Shown: positions 8,935 through 17,066 of the stretch, one piece after another | Layout of the letters: each line of letters begins with the position of its first letter | How positions within the stretch are numbered: position 1 is the first letter of the stretch | The notes under the pieces: generated by a model | Database searches by the model: none | What the model saw: the letters and a program-made list of their open reading frames with translations, nothing else | Told to the model about the DNA's origin: nothing | From: an uncultured Eubacterium sp. | GTDB taxonomy: Bacteria; Bacillota; Clostridia; Lachnospirales; Lachnospiraceae | Length of the DNA: 38,263 bases | Assembly: GCA_900548465.1 (NCBI GenBank) | Contig: URKY01000023.1 | Span: 1 to 38,263 of the forward strand | Direction: 5' to 3' | Program-made: the position numbers and the translations under genes

Positions 8935-9189
8935 GTTAAGTACTAAAAGCAATATTATAAATGCAGAAAAGGAAAACAGTAATATATAAAACCTGTCGCA
9001 TTTTTACCTGTGCTGCGCCGCTTATTAACAATTGCTCCCGCGAACTCAGCCACTCCGTGGCTTCAAACAGCGCTCCGCAATTGTAGCTATGCTCGCACAG
9101 CTTACAAAATGCTTCCAATCGTTTTTTATATTACTGTTTTCCTTTTCTGCATTTTATATTATTTTTTACACTTAACTTATTTTTTTCTT
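8922..9189. repeat. 268-bp imperfect palindrome (MITE-like element)
   Basis: The whole stretch folds on itself around 9055. Outer arms (8922-8992 and 9121-9189) share AAGTTAAGT/ACTTAACTT and a perfect 26-bp block (8961-8986 with the complement near 9129-9154). Inner paired blocks in register: GCATTTT/AAAATGC, CTGTGC/GCACAG (9008-9013, 9095-9100), ACAATTGC/GCAATTGT (9028-9035, 9077-9084) and GCCAC-tcc-GTGGC at the centre (9049-9061). The middle is clearly GC-richer than the arms. No ORF with coding character; short readings inside are artefacts of the palindrome. Shape and size fit a miniature inverted-repeat element or a very strong bidirectional terminator. Confidence 0.75.
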
Positions 9190-9215
9190 GAAAGATTTTA
9201 TATTTGTGTTAATCT
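9188..9215 (+). promoter_or_regulatory. Candidate promoter of the BMP-like gene
   Basis: TTGAAA (9188-9193), 16-base spacer, TAATCT (9210-9215). It starts exactly where the palindrome ends, so the element could affect this promoter. Confidence 0.4.
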
Positions 9216-9262
9216 GTGTATGAAACGTAGTGGATTTTTTTTAGGAAGGAGCGATTAACTTT

Positions 9263-11158
9263 ATGCCTTACAGTGATTATGTCAAAGCTTCAAAAATAGG
9301 AAAAAAAGATTATCAGTCCAAGGTTTTAAAAGGTCAGTTACCAACTCTTGAGGTCCTCGATGATATTCTTCATTCTACAAGAGATTACCATGAGGTTTCT
9401 CTTGGTCTTGTAAATATTCCACTGGATCAGATTGTAGGAACAAAAACTTCCGGCAGAAGCAATTCCTTCTCCAGTAATTTTATGCCTATTCTTGACGTGC
9501 ATACAGAATTTGCATCCAAATGGATAGCCCTTAGTAAATATCAGGAAGAAGAGGGTATTGCTGACCCTATAATTGCTTATGAATATATGAACAAATTCTA
9601 TGTTTTAGAGGGAAACAAGCGTGTAAGCGTGCTTAAATACTATGGCGCAGCTTCAATAATGGGTACTGTTACAAGAATAATTCCAAAATTAACTGATGAC
9701 ATCAATGTCCGCATTTACTATGAATTCATGGATTTTTATGCTCTTTCAGAAATTAATTATATTAACTTCACCCAGCTTGGAAGTTACCAAAAGCTGCAGA
9801 GTACAGTAGGGAAAGAACCGGATGAGCAGTGGAGTTCAAACGATAAAATGGATTTTCGCTCGCTGTTTTTAAGTTTTAAATCAATATATATTTCTTTAGG
9901 TGGAAATAAACTTGAACACATTACAGATGGAGATGCATTTCTTGCCTTTATCAGTCTGTATGGATATAAAGACCTTTTAGAAAAGACGGATTCTGAATTA
10001 AAGGAACTTGTTTCCTCAAACTATTCTGAATTTGAGTTAATGTCAACTCAGAAAGTTGATTTGAGAATGACGGCTTCTCCAAAGAAGTCCTTTACTCTCA
10101 GTAAATTATTGCCATCCGATAAAAAGTTAAAGGTCGCTTTTATATATGAAAAGACTCCTGTATCTTCTTCGTGGACCTATTCCCATGAACTTGGAAGACT
10201 TCACGTTGAAGAGACTTTTCCTGATGATGTTAAAACAGTTTACTATGATAATATTGATGGGGGAACCATTGACGATACAATTAAAAAGGCAATAGATGAC
10301 GGATGTAATGTTATTTTTACAACTTCACCTACCTTTTCCAACGCAAGCCTTAAAGCGGCAATTGCCACCCCGAAGATTACGATTTTAAATTGTTCTCTTC
10401 ATGACCCCCACACATCAATGCGTACTTATTATTCACGTATGTATGAAGCAAAATTTATTATGGGTGCCATTGCCGGTGCCATGTCAGAGCATGATAGAAT
10501 TGTATATATTGCCGACTATCCTATTTATGGAACAATTGCCAATATTAATGCATTTGCACTAGGTGCAAAAATGACAAATCCAAGAGCACGCATTCATCTT
10601 CTTTGGAGTTGTCTGAAAGATAAAAATGTTAGAGAACAGATTGAGGCCATTAAACCTGATTGTGTATCAGACCAGGATTTGTCTGTCCCTGAAGCCGGAA
10701 CAAGATACTACGGTCTATATCAGCTTTTTGATGACGGAAACATTTGGAATCTAGCCATTCCGATTTATAACTGGGGCGATTTTTATGAGCAGTTAATTCA
10801 AGCTATTTTAGATGGTACCTGGAAATCTGACATTACCAAAAATAGTCAGGCCATTAATTATTGGTGGGGGCTTGCTGAAAATGCCATTGAAATTATTTAC
10901 TCCCAATGGTTACCTGATGGAACTAAACGACTCATTGAGCTTTTGACCCACACTATAACTTCAGGGGATTTTAACCCATTCTCAGGTGTAATATACTCTC
11001 AGGATAAAACAATACGAAACAAAGAACACCAGACTTTATCTGCAAATGATATTATAACTATGGATTGGCTCTCTGATAACATAATCGGTGAAATTCCGGT
11101 ATTTGATGAACTTAAAGAACAGGCCAAACCTGTTGCCATTCAGCAGGGTGTAAAATAA
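9263..11158 (+). CDS. Cytoplasmic ParB-like/BMP-family fusion protein
   Basis: 631 residues, ATG after AAGGAG (11-base spacing). No signal peptide or lipobox, so unlike the usual BMP/PnrA lipoproteins it should stay in the cytoplasm. N-terminal region (about 1-140): V-x-I-P-L-D-Q-I-V-G and FYVLEGNKRVSVLKYYGA resemble the ParB/Srx-type nucleotide-binding fold. C-terminal region (about 290-600): a periplasmic-binding-protein fold of the BMP/Med type (KVAFIYEKTP, IIFTTSPTF, YEAKFIMGAIAGAMS, VYIADYPIYGTIANINAFALGA, NWGDFYEQLIQAIL). Related proteins of this length are found in Lachnospiraceae. A cytoplasmic nucleoside-type sensor is a reasonable guess; the function is not established. The metallophosphoesterase starts 15 bases downstream. 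Confidence 0.75.
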   Translation: MPYSDYVKASKIGKKDYQSKVLKGQLPTLEVLDDILHSTRDYHEVSLGLVNIPLDQIVGTKTSGRSNSFSSNFMPILDVHTEFASKWIALSKYQEEEGIADPIIAYEYMNKFYVLEGNKRVSVLKYYGAASIMGTVTRIIPKLTDDINVRIYYEFMDFYALSEINYINFTQLGSYQKLQSTVGKEPDEQWSSNDKMDFRSLFLSFKSIYISLGGNKLEHITDGDAFLAFISLYGYKDLLEKTDSELKELVSSNYSEFELMSTQKVDLRMTASPKKSFTLSKLLPSDKKLKVAFIYEKTPVSSSWTYSHELGRLHVEETFPDDVKTVYYDNIDGGTIDDTIKKAIDDGCNVIFTTSPTFSNASLKAAIATPKITILNCSLHDPHTSMRTYYSRMYEAKFIMGAIAGAMSEHDRIVYIADYPIYGTIANINAFALGAKMTNPRARIHLLWSCLKDKNVREQIEAIKPDCVSDQDLSVPEAGTRYYGLYQLFDDGNIWNLAIPIYNWGDFYEQLIQAILDGTWKSDITKNSQAINYWWGLAENAIEIIYSQWLPDGTKRLIELLTHTITSGDFNPFSGVIYSQDKTIRNKEHQTLSANDIITMDWLSDNIIGEIPVFDELKEQAKPVAIQQGVK

Positions 11159-11173
11159 CGGAGAGGAAAACAT

Positions 11174-11767
11174 ATGAGAATTTTATTAATTTCAGATGAA
11201 GAATCTTCATATTATTGGGATTATTATTCAGCTGACAAATTTAAGGATATTGATTTAATTATTTCATGTGGTGACTTGGCGCCACAGTATTTAGAATTTT
11301 TGGTGACTTTCGCTCATGTTCCTGTGTTATATGTTCACGGAAACCATGATGAATGTTATGATATTACACCACCAAGTGGCTGTATTTGTATTGAAGATAC
11401 TGTTTTTGTATATAAAGGTGTCAGAATTATGGGACTGGGCGGGTCCATGCGTTACCGTCCCGGTCGTGAATACCAATATACTGAACGCCAAATGCGTAAA
11501 AGATATCACAAACTTCGTCCAAAAATATTTTATAACCGTGGAATTGATATTTTAGTGACTCACTCACCGGCGTTCAATTTAAACGATGGTGATGATTTAC
11601 CTCACCTTGGTTTTTCAATTTTTCTGGAAATAATGAAGAAATATAAACCTAAATTTTTTGTTCACGGTCATGTTCATAAGTCGTACGGTCGCCAATTTAA
11701 GCGCTTTGATACTTTTGAAGATACAACTGTAGTTAATGCCTGTGAAAGATGCATTATTGAAATATAA
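11174..11767 (+). CDS. Calcineurin-like metallophosphoesterase
   Basis: 197 residues, ATG with GGAGAGG 7 bases upstream, in an operon with the BMP-like gene. Metal-site motifs: D8 in the first motif, GD (D34), GNHD (57-59), TH (H130) and HGHVH (164-168). The first motif reads S-D-E-E where the family normally has D-x-H, so one metal ligand differs and the metal or activity may be altered. Family members hydrolyse phosphomono- or phosphodiesters in the cytoplasm. The conserved pairing suggests it acts on a nucleotide-like ligand linked to the upstream protein, which is inference. Confidence 0.8.
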   Translation: MRILLISDEESSYYWDYYSADKFKDIDLIISCGDLAPQYLEFLVTFAHVPVLYVHGNHDECYDITPPSGCICIEDTVFVYKGVRIMGLGGSMRYRPGREYQYTERQMRKRYHKLRPKIFYNRGIDILVTHSPAFNLNDGDDLPHLGFSIFLEIMKKYKPKFFVHGHVHKSYGRQFKRFDTFEDTTVVNACERCIIEI

Positions 11768-11769
11768 AG

Positions 11770-11816
11770 AAAACTGCAGTTCATTGGTTTAAACCCTAGA
11801 ACTACAGTTTTTTATT
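11770..11816. terminator. Bidirectional terminator between convergent genes
   Basis: 13-base arms AAAACTGCAGTTC (11770-11782) and GAACTACAGTTTT (11799-11811) with one mismatch (G-U on the minus strand), T run on the plus strand (TTTTTTATTTTA) and a shorter one on the minus strand (TTTTCTTTAT). The stop codons of both genes flank it. Confidence 0.85.
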
Positions 11817-12809
11817 TTACTTTACTGAAATCCACACTGCCGGACGAATATGCATATTCGTATTAGTTACTTCATAACCATATTCCATAATCTTACCGTA
11901 CGACATGAACATTGCCGTGTTCTGTTTACTACCGGGATCTATAAGCCAGCAGTCTCTCAAATAATTGGCTAAAATGTCATTGTACTTCTTTTCTGCCTGT
12001 ATACTGTTTAGAAGAAAAATCTTGTCTGTTGTAGAATTTCCTCCCTTTGTTCCGTAGAGATCATTATCAGATACTGTTATATCCGTGTCGAGAATTGTAC
12101 CACGCATTTCCTTTGTAAATGTCTCTTCAAGAAATTCTCCATTTAAATATTTTCTAAGAGAACATGTTTCCCACGTCACATCCTCATTCTTATCATTATA
12201 TGCAAATCCGTTAATTGGCTCTGATTTTACTAACATGACTTTATCATCTTTTTTTTCAAGAATGAGCCAATGATAACCTCCATATAAGACGTTGGCTCCA
12301 ACCTTTGCCTTCTTTATAACACCAAGTTCTGTCTTTGCAAGTTTTGCTTCACTGTCTTTGTAACCGCCTAAGGTACGGAACATCTTATATGCTTTCTGAT
12401 AATTTCCTGTCTTCTGATAGTAGGATGCTCTTGCATATTTTCCGGGTGTAGTTCTTGTGTAAACAAATACTGCAATAACTGCAACCACCAAAATTCCTAT
12501 TATGACAAGTATAATCTTTCCTACTATGCCACTACTCTTTTTCTCATCCTCCTCTACCTTGGGGTTTGTATCTTTGTGTTCAGCTGCAAGCTTTTTATGT
12601 TCTTTAGCTTTCTTATCACACTCTTCATATTTTTCTTTAGCATCTTTGTATTCACCCAACTCCTTATATATATTAGCAACGTATTCGTATATCTCTGCTC
12701 TTTCCTTATCCCTTGTCAGACAATCTATTGCTTTCAAAAGTTTTTCTGCATGCAAATACTTTTCGTCGTCCGTCTTTGCTTCGAACTTAGCTTTTGTTTT
12801 CTCTGCCAT
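11817..12809 (-). CDS. TPR-like membrane protein with C-terminal DUF6273 domain
   Basis: 330 residues from ATG 12809. The GTG at 12821 is rejected because it lies inside the ribosome site GGAGGTG. Layout: charged helical TPR-like region (about 1-85; YLHAEKLLKAIDCLTRDKERAEIYEYVANIYKELGEYKDAKEKYEEC in outline), one transmembrane helix (about 97-118), a second short TPR-like pair (YYQKTGNYQKAYKMFRTL), then a DUF6273 domain (about 170-330) with WLILEK, CSLRKYLNGEF and IRPAVWI. DUF6273 is a surface-protein domain of unknown function in Firmicutes. Topology suggests an intracellular TPR arm and an outer DUF6273 domain. It has its own promoter and no partner gene. Confidence 0.75.
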   Translation of the reverse strand: MAEKTKAKFEAKTDDEKYLHAEKLLKAIDCLTRDKERAEIYEYVANIYKELGEYKDAKEKYEECDKKAKEHKKLAAEHKDTNPKVEEDEKKSSGIVGKIILVIIGILVVAVIAVFVYTRTTPGKYARASYYQKTGNYQKAYKMFRTLGGYKDSEAKLAKTELGVIKKAKVGANVLYGGYHWLILEKKDDKVMLVKSEPINGFAYNDKNEDVTWETCSLRKYLNGEFLEETFTKEMRGTILDTDITVSDNDLYGTKGGNSTTDKIFLLNSIQAEKKYNDILANYLRDCWLIDPGSKQNTAMFMSYGKIMEYGYEVTNTNMHIRPAVWISVK

Positions 12810-12835
12810 ATTCACCTCCACTTTATCGTAGTTTT

Positions 12836-12863
12836 ATTATACTAGGTTCGTGAAAGTTTTCAA
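12836..12863 (-). promoter_or_regulatory. Promoter of the DUF6273 gene
   Basis: TTGAAA (12858-12863), 16-base spacer, TATAAT (12836-12841), minus strand, followed by GGAGGTG and ATG. Confidence 0.7.
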
Positions 12864-12880
12864 CTCTATATATTATTGTG

Positions 12881-12926
12881 CAAAAAATAAAAAGCTATTA
12901 AACATTTTACTGTTTAATAACTTTTT
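12881..12926 (-). terminator. Terminator after agrB
   Basis: 16-bp stem (12889-12904 with 12911-12926, one G-U) around a 6-base loop, 8 bases after the agrB stop, with T-rich TTTTTATTTTTT downstream on the minus strand. Confidence 0.85.
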
Positions 12927-12933
12927 ACCTTAA

Positions 12934-13503
12934 CTACTGTTTTTCTTTCATACTTCCCGCTATAAGAGAGAATGTAAGAACAACCTGTGCCATCATGATA
13001 CATGCTGATATTTCTCCTTTATTCAATAATGTACATATAACAGCAACTGTTGTTTCTACAACCAATGTTATTAATGTTTTCTTTCTGTAGATTAACTTTT
13101 CTATTCCATCAAGTGGCTTATTCTTTGTCTGAACCGGTGATAACAGTCCAATAATCGCACCTGACATTAATATAATTCCCAGACACATGAACCTGTTAAT
13201 CTCGACAAACTTCATTAATAAAATAACGATCACAAGCATAAAGTTTGTAAGAAAAAAACATCTTAACATTGTTGATGCATGATATCCACCTGCGTATTTC
13301 CTTATTACCATAAAGGAAAATGCAAATATTAACCCCTGCCATACCATGCCGGTAACAAGTCCGACTATAAGGAGAGTTAATAAATCTATTATATTCGTTA
13401 TTAATTGCTCTACCCCAAATTCGTATATTTCATAGTCTTCGTACTCAATTACCTCTCTCCGTACCAATCCTTTTGCTATTTCTTTCGAAATTTTTTCAAC
13501 CAT
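12934..13503 (-). CDS. agrB: AgrB-type autoinducer-peptide processing membrane protease
   Basis: 189 residues from ATG 13503, with GAGGAAG upstream. A longer reading to 13566 only crosses agrD in another frame. Four to six membrane helices. The AgrB catalytic signature is present: RKYAGGYHASTMLRC, with His75 and Cys82 the expected thiol-protease pair. Family role: cleaves the C-terminal tail of AgrD at the membrane and helps close the thiolactone ring. The start overlaps the agrD stop as TAATG, so the two are translationally coupled. Ends at a strong terminator. Confidence 0.93.
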   Translation of the reverse strand: MVEKISKEIAKGLVRREVIEYEDYEIYEFGVEQLITNIIDLLTLLIVGLVTGMVWQGLIFAFSFMVIRKYAGGYHASTMLRCFFLTNFMLVIVILLMKFVEINRFMCLGIILMSGAIIGLLSPVQTKNKPLDGIEKLIYRKKTLITLVVETTVAVICTLLNKGEISACIMMAQVVLTFSLIAGSMKEKQ

Positions 13504-13646
13504 TAGAACTTCCTCAATTTCTTTAAACCAGCCGGTAACTTTGGTTGATGAAAGAAATATGCACATGTTGAATTTACATTACTCTTTGCTGACGCCAATG
13601 CTGCTGCACTAACAAGTTTATCAACGGTTTTTACCATCTTTTTCAT
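13503..13646 (-). CDS. agrD: AgrD-type cyclic autoinducer peptide precursor, 47 residues
   Basis: ATG at 13646, stop overlapping agrB. The precursor has the three standard parts: an amphipathic basic leader (MKKMVKTVDKLVSAAALASA), a core around Cys28 (N-S-T-C-A-Y-F-F), and a tail HQPKLPAGLKKLRKF with the conserved Q-P-K-x-P seen in clostridial AgrD. If AgrB cuts between F32 and H33, the ring would be Cys-Ala-Tyr-Phe-Phe, five residues, with an exocyclic N-terminal tail of unknown length. Too short for ordinary ORF calling, but position, overlap with agrB and motif make it firm. Confidence 0.93.
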   Translation of the reverse strand: MKKMVKTVDKLVSAAALASAKSNVNSTCAYFFHQPKLPAGLKKLRKF

Positions 13647-13685
13647 AATTCACATCCCCCTTCCTATCAGCAATTTAAAGCTACC

Positions 13686-13714
13686 ACAATTTTTTCCACT
13701 ATTTTCCAAATTGT
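13686..13714 (-). promoter_or_regulatory. Inverted repeat upstream of agrD (candidate AgrA site)
   Basis: ACAATTT (13686-13692) and AAATTGT (13708-13714), 15 bases apart, about 40-70 bases before the agrD start and downstream of the agrC terminator. LytTR regulators usually bind pairs of 9-base sites near -60; this repeat sits where such a site is expected. Motif match is only approximate. Confidence 0.4.
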
Positions 13715-13734
13715 AGAAATACTAGGATTTTTGT

Positions 13735-13784
13735 ACAAAATAAAACATCCCTATGATTGCCTGTCCAACCATTAGGAATGTTTT
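13735..13784 (-). terminator. Terminator between agrC and agrDB
   Basis: 12-bp stem (13742-13753 with 13773-13784; one G-U on the minus strand), 19-base loop, then TTTTATTTTG. It lies immediately after the agrC stop and implies that agrDB is transcribed separately from agrAC. Confidence 0.7.
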
Positions 13785-13787
13785 CTT

Positions 13788-15065
13788 TTAAATATATAAC
13801 ATTATACTGACTTTAAATTCTTTTTCATTAAAATCTAATTTCATAGTCCCATTATAATTATTAACTGCTGCCTCCACACTTTTTAAGCCGATTCCGTGAA
13901 GGTTTTTGTTTTGCTTTTTCGTAACAATTCTATTTTTTCTCTTAACAATCACTCCATCGTAACTGTTTTTTATGTCAATAAACATTGCTCCTCTTTTGTA
14001 TCTCACCTTTAAATCAATGTATTTCTCATCCGTACACTTATCTGCTGCTTCTATAGCATTGTCCAGCAAATTTCCAAAAATAGTTACAAGATTTTCTACG
14101 TCATTCTGTATTCCGCTTGGAACAACGATATTAAGATTTGTCTTAATATCCTGCTTTTCTGCCTTACTTAATTCATAATTAATTACACTGTCTATGGCAA
14201 CATTTCCTGTATTGCTGTACATTTTTGTGGTAATTATTTTTTCAGTGAGATTTTCTATATATTTTTTCGCCTCTTCATTCTCACTTCCTATCATACTTCC
14301 AATAACGTATAAATGATTATTTATATCATGACGGAAATCACGCAATTGCTCATCTCTTGCCTGCAACAGTTCTGTCTGTTTTAAATAATAATTCTTTTCC
14401 CTCTCAATGGAATCTGCTTCCATTTTTTTTGCATAGCTGATGGATATAATATCGTACAAATAAACTACCAGAAATATTACCAATAACATACATATTACTG
14501 ACAATATTTTTATGCTTTCAGAATTACTATTCTGTGAGAAAATTGCAGTTTCCAAGGCAAATATAATTGCATCTATCACAATTATGATGATATTAACTAC
14601 TCTTGGAACTTCAACTTTTGAGTTAATATTTTTAAAGGATATAACTATTTCATAAGTTATCCACTGCACTGCCGCTAATACGATAAACGAATACATATCT
14701 CCGTTGTGACCATAAACGGAAATTTCGACATTGGACAAAGCCAATACCGCTGCCACCGCCGCCTCTGACGCAAAAAAGAAAAAGTATGTTATAATACACG
14801 CCACCAGTTTATTAACAACTTTTCCACCATATCCAAAGGCTACAATAAACAAGGTTATTACCCCACATAACATATTTATCATTCCATGTGGAAAATTAAT
14901 ATATTGAAGAGTACATACGACAAATCTGACTGTATAAACTGCTATAATAGCAACTTTTCCCCTGTTTCCTTCTCCCAGAAACATTTTCATAAATTTAGAA
15001 ATAATATAAAATTCCAGAAAGGTTGATAAGCAATAAGCTACCCAATACAAAATCTCTTCCATCAT
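13788..15065 (-). CDS. agrC: AgrC-like GHKL sensor histidine kinase
   Basis: 425 residues. Six or seven membrane helices (about 5-205), a coiled linker (210-240), phospho-acceptor motif DFRHDINNH (H246), then a GHKL ATPase domain with N-box NLLDNAIEAA and G-box HGIGLKSVE. This is the HPK10 architecture of AgrC, which senses the cyclic peptide from outside and phosphorylates AgrA. Start is either of two adjacent ATGs overlapping the stop of the response regulator (ATGATGG), so agrA-agrC are coupled. Pairing with AgrD is inferred from position. Confidence 0.88.
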   Translation of the reverse strand: MMEEILYWVAYCLSTFLEFYIISKFMKMFLGEGNRGKVAIIAVYTVRFVVCTLQYINFPHGMINMLCGVITLFIVAFGYGGKVVNKLVACIITYFFFFASEAAVAAVLALSNVEISVYGHNGDMYSFIVLAAVQWITYEIVISFKNINSKVEVPRVVNIIIIVIDAIIFALETAIFSQNSNSESIKILSVICMLLVIFLVVYLYDIISISYAKKMEADSIEREKNYYLKQTELLQARDEQLRDFRHDINNHLYVIGSMIGSENEEAKKYIENLTEKIITTKMYSNTGNVAIDSVINYELSKAEKQDIKTNLNIVVPSGIQNDVENLVTIFGNLLDNAIEAADKCTDEKYIDLKVRYKRGAMFIDIKNSYDGVIVKRKNRIVTKKQNKNLHGIGLKSVEAAVNNYNGTMKLDFNEKEFKVSIMLYI

Positions 15066-15775
15066 TTTTCCTCCAATCCGTTATAAATCTCTCTTATTTG
15101 TTTTCTTCTGGATTGGCTAATTGAAAACTCTGCATTGTCGGACATTATAACGCTGTCATATTTTATAACCTGTATATACCTGTAATTTACCATGTAAGAT
15201 TTGTGTATGAACAAAAAACCGTAATTTTTTATTCTGTCATAAATTGACTCCAGCGATTCATAAAAAGTTTCTACTCCTTCCGTCGTATACATACTTACTT
15301 TTCTGTTGTCACGAACAAAATACATTATTTTCTGTACTTCGATTTTATGACTTGAATAGCCTTTTTTATAACGGAAAACCTCTTTTTGTGCTCCACTTAT
15401 TGTTATGTAGTCGTCAATTAATTCTTCCAACTGTTCTTTATCTAATGGTTTCTTCAGGAAATCCAGCGGATGTACTTTGAACAGCTCCATTGCGTACTCC
15501 TGCTTTGAAGATATATATGCAATCTGGGTAATGTTATTATTCAAAACTTTGCGGATATATTTTCCCGTCTCCACTCCGTTCATATTGGGAAATTCAATGT
15601 CTAAAAATATTAAATCATACTTCTCTTTTTCCATTTCTTCGCACAGTCTCTCCCCAGAGTAAAATAAGTCAATGTCTGCATCTATTGATTTGTGTAAGAA
15701 TATTTCCGTTAATATCTTTTCAATCTGAGAGCATATTATTATTTCATCATCGCATATTGCAATTTTCATCTGCAC
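15062..15775 (-). CDS. agrA: AgrA-like LytTR response regulator
   Basis: 237 residues. Receiver domain (about 3-125) with acidic pair D9-D10, phospho-acceptor D59 (LIFLDIEFPNMNG) and K109 region; LytTR DNA-binding domain (about 135-235). The GTG at 15775 is 8 bases from AGGGG; the ATG at 15769 is possible but poorly spaced. It is the first gene of the agrAC transcript and should activate agrDB and possibly itself. Confidence 0.88.
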   Translation of the reverse strand: MQMKIAICDDEIIICSQIEKILTEIFLHKSIDADIDLFYSGERLCEEMEKEKYDLIFLDIEFPNMNGVETGKYIRKVLNNNITQIAYISSKQEYAMELFKVHPLDFLKKPLDKEQLEELIDDYITISGAQKEVFRYKKGYSSHKIEVQKIMYFVRDNRKVSMYTTEGVETFYESLESIYDRIKNYGFLFIHKSYMVNYRYIQVIKYDSVIMSDNAEFSISQSRRKQIREIYNGLEEK

Positions 15776-15803
15776 TGTAAATTCCCCTTGTTTTTTGTTT
15801 ATT

Positions 15804-15855
15804 ATTTTATCATATGTTTTGAAATAATCAATTTATTGTTTATTTCAAAGCATAT
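15804..15855 (-). promoter_or_regulatory. agrAC promoter with large inverted repeat
   Basis: On the minus strand TTGATT (15826-15831), 16-base spacer, TAAAAT (15804-15809). A 16-bp inverted repeat with one mismatch (15812-15827 and 15840-15855, core TTTGAAATAA) surrounds the -35 box and reaches into the spacer. As plus-strand RNA it pairs fully and is followed by a T run, so it could alternatively be a terminator of antisense transcription. Confidence 0.6.
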
Positions 15856-15866
15856 CCGCAATTTTT

Positions 15867-17066
15867 TTAATTTACCGTCTTACTTGTAAAACCTACTGCT
15901 ATTTGTTTTAAATTTTCGCCGTTTTGCCATCGACTAAATAAATCAATTTTCATTTTATATCCACTCACTATTTCTTCTATACGATCTTCGGCAATATTCG
16001 AATCTAATGAATATAAATTTCTAATTAATTCAGGTGCTGGTAATTTATCAATATCAACCAAGTGTTTATTTTGAACTAATTTTAAAAGTTTTAGTTCAGT
16101 GTTTTGAAAGCTTTCGGTCATGATTTTAAGCATTTCCCTTTCATTTTTAGGTACACTATCATTTACAAATAATGCCTTTCCACTATCATATATTGGTGCA
16201 GCTTTTATAAATTCTAATGTTTCCGCATCACGTAATATTGATATATTTGATAAATGCCTGTCCCGTCCCGACATTATAAAGTCCGTCATAATCTGGTATT
16301 CTAAAAAAGGACGAAGTTTATTTTCTTCAAGACCATGTTTTTCGCATGTTTTAATAAGATGCTCATATGAATTTATATCCTGTGGCTGTTTTTTTGATAT
16401 TACAACATCATATGCACTAATAAGTTCCAAATCTTCTGATGTAAACAATTCTGAAAAACAACCGTATTGATATTCCTGACCGTGTATTTCTATTAACTCA
16501 TATGGTGTATAGTTATTAAATTGCTGCAATTCATGTAGCTTAGTCGCAAAAATTTCATTCAGACTTTCTGCGGATAAACTATCCCTATTCCCCTTTATCA
16601 TTCCCCTCTTTCCATTACGAATGGTCCAGCATTTTCCCAAACTTCCCTGCAAAGAACCATTTGGGGTATAATGAGGAACGGGATGATCACTATTCTGTTC
16701 CTCCCCTGCTATGTTAATATCATCATGAAAATCATTTGCAAATAAATTAACATCTTTCCATTTTAAATCTGAACCTACAGGACAAATCCAATAATAATCA
16801 GTTAATGACAATCCCAGATTTTTTACAAGAAAATCTTCAGTGCTCAACAACCCTTTCTTTTCCAGCATTTCTTTTATATGACCTTGTCCGATTGGAACAG
16901 CACGACGTTTCCACCACTTCTTTAGCCAACCATTACTACCCTCTGCATGTAATGGAGCCAGTTCTTTATTTTTGGTTACAATTTTATAGTCTAATATAGA
17001 ACCCTCATCAGTTAAATTTATTACCGCAACAGGTTCATCTTTTCTTTTAAGAATGTAAGGATTCAT
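15867..17066 (-). CDS. HipA-like kinase
   Basis: 399 residues, ATG with GGAGG 6 bases upstream, overlapping the regulator gene by 20 bases. Core features of the HipA/CtkA kinase group: a Gly/Ser segment (GSLQGSLGKCW, 137-147), Lys in MIKGN (K158), an active-site loop SGRDRHLSNI (D269, N274) and metal-binding PIYDSG (D294). Shorter and without the usual N-terminal HipA subdomain order, so it may be a HipA-like protein of the two-gene type found in Firmicutes. Known HipA kinases phosphorylate a tRNA synthetase or other translation factor and cause growth arrest. Toxicity here is inferred. Confidence 0.75.
   Translation of the reverse strand: MNPYILKRKDEPVAVINLTDEGSILDYKIVTKNKELAPLHAEGSNGWLKKWWKRRAVPIGQGHIKEMLEKKGLLSTEDFLVKNLGLSLTDYYWICPVGSDLKWKDVNLFANDFHDDINIAGEEQNSDHPVPHYTPNGSLQGSLGKCWTIRNGKRGMIKGNRDSLSAESLNEIFATKLHELQQFNNYTPYELIEIHGQEYQYGCFSELFTSEDLELISAYDVVISKKQPQDINSYEHLIKTCEKHGLEENKLRPFLEYQIMTDFIMSGRDRHLSNISILRDAETLEFIKAAPIYDSGKALFVNDSVPKNEREMLKIMTESFQNTELKLLKLVQNKHLVDIDKLPAPELIRNLYSLDSNIAEDRIEEIVSGYKMKIDLFSRWQNGENLKQIAVGFTSKTVN

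Noticed and set aside
8936..9258. 60- and 82-codon frames within the palindrome
   Set aside because: They arise from the self-complementary sequence and cross its hairpin; no ribosome sites.
13503..13566. Longer AgrB start (adds about 21 residues)
   Set aside because: The extension only reads agrD in another frame; GAGGAAG plus ATG 13503 fits AgrB length and alignment.
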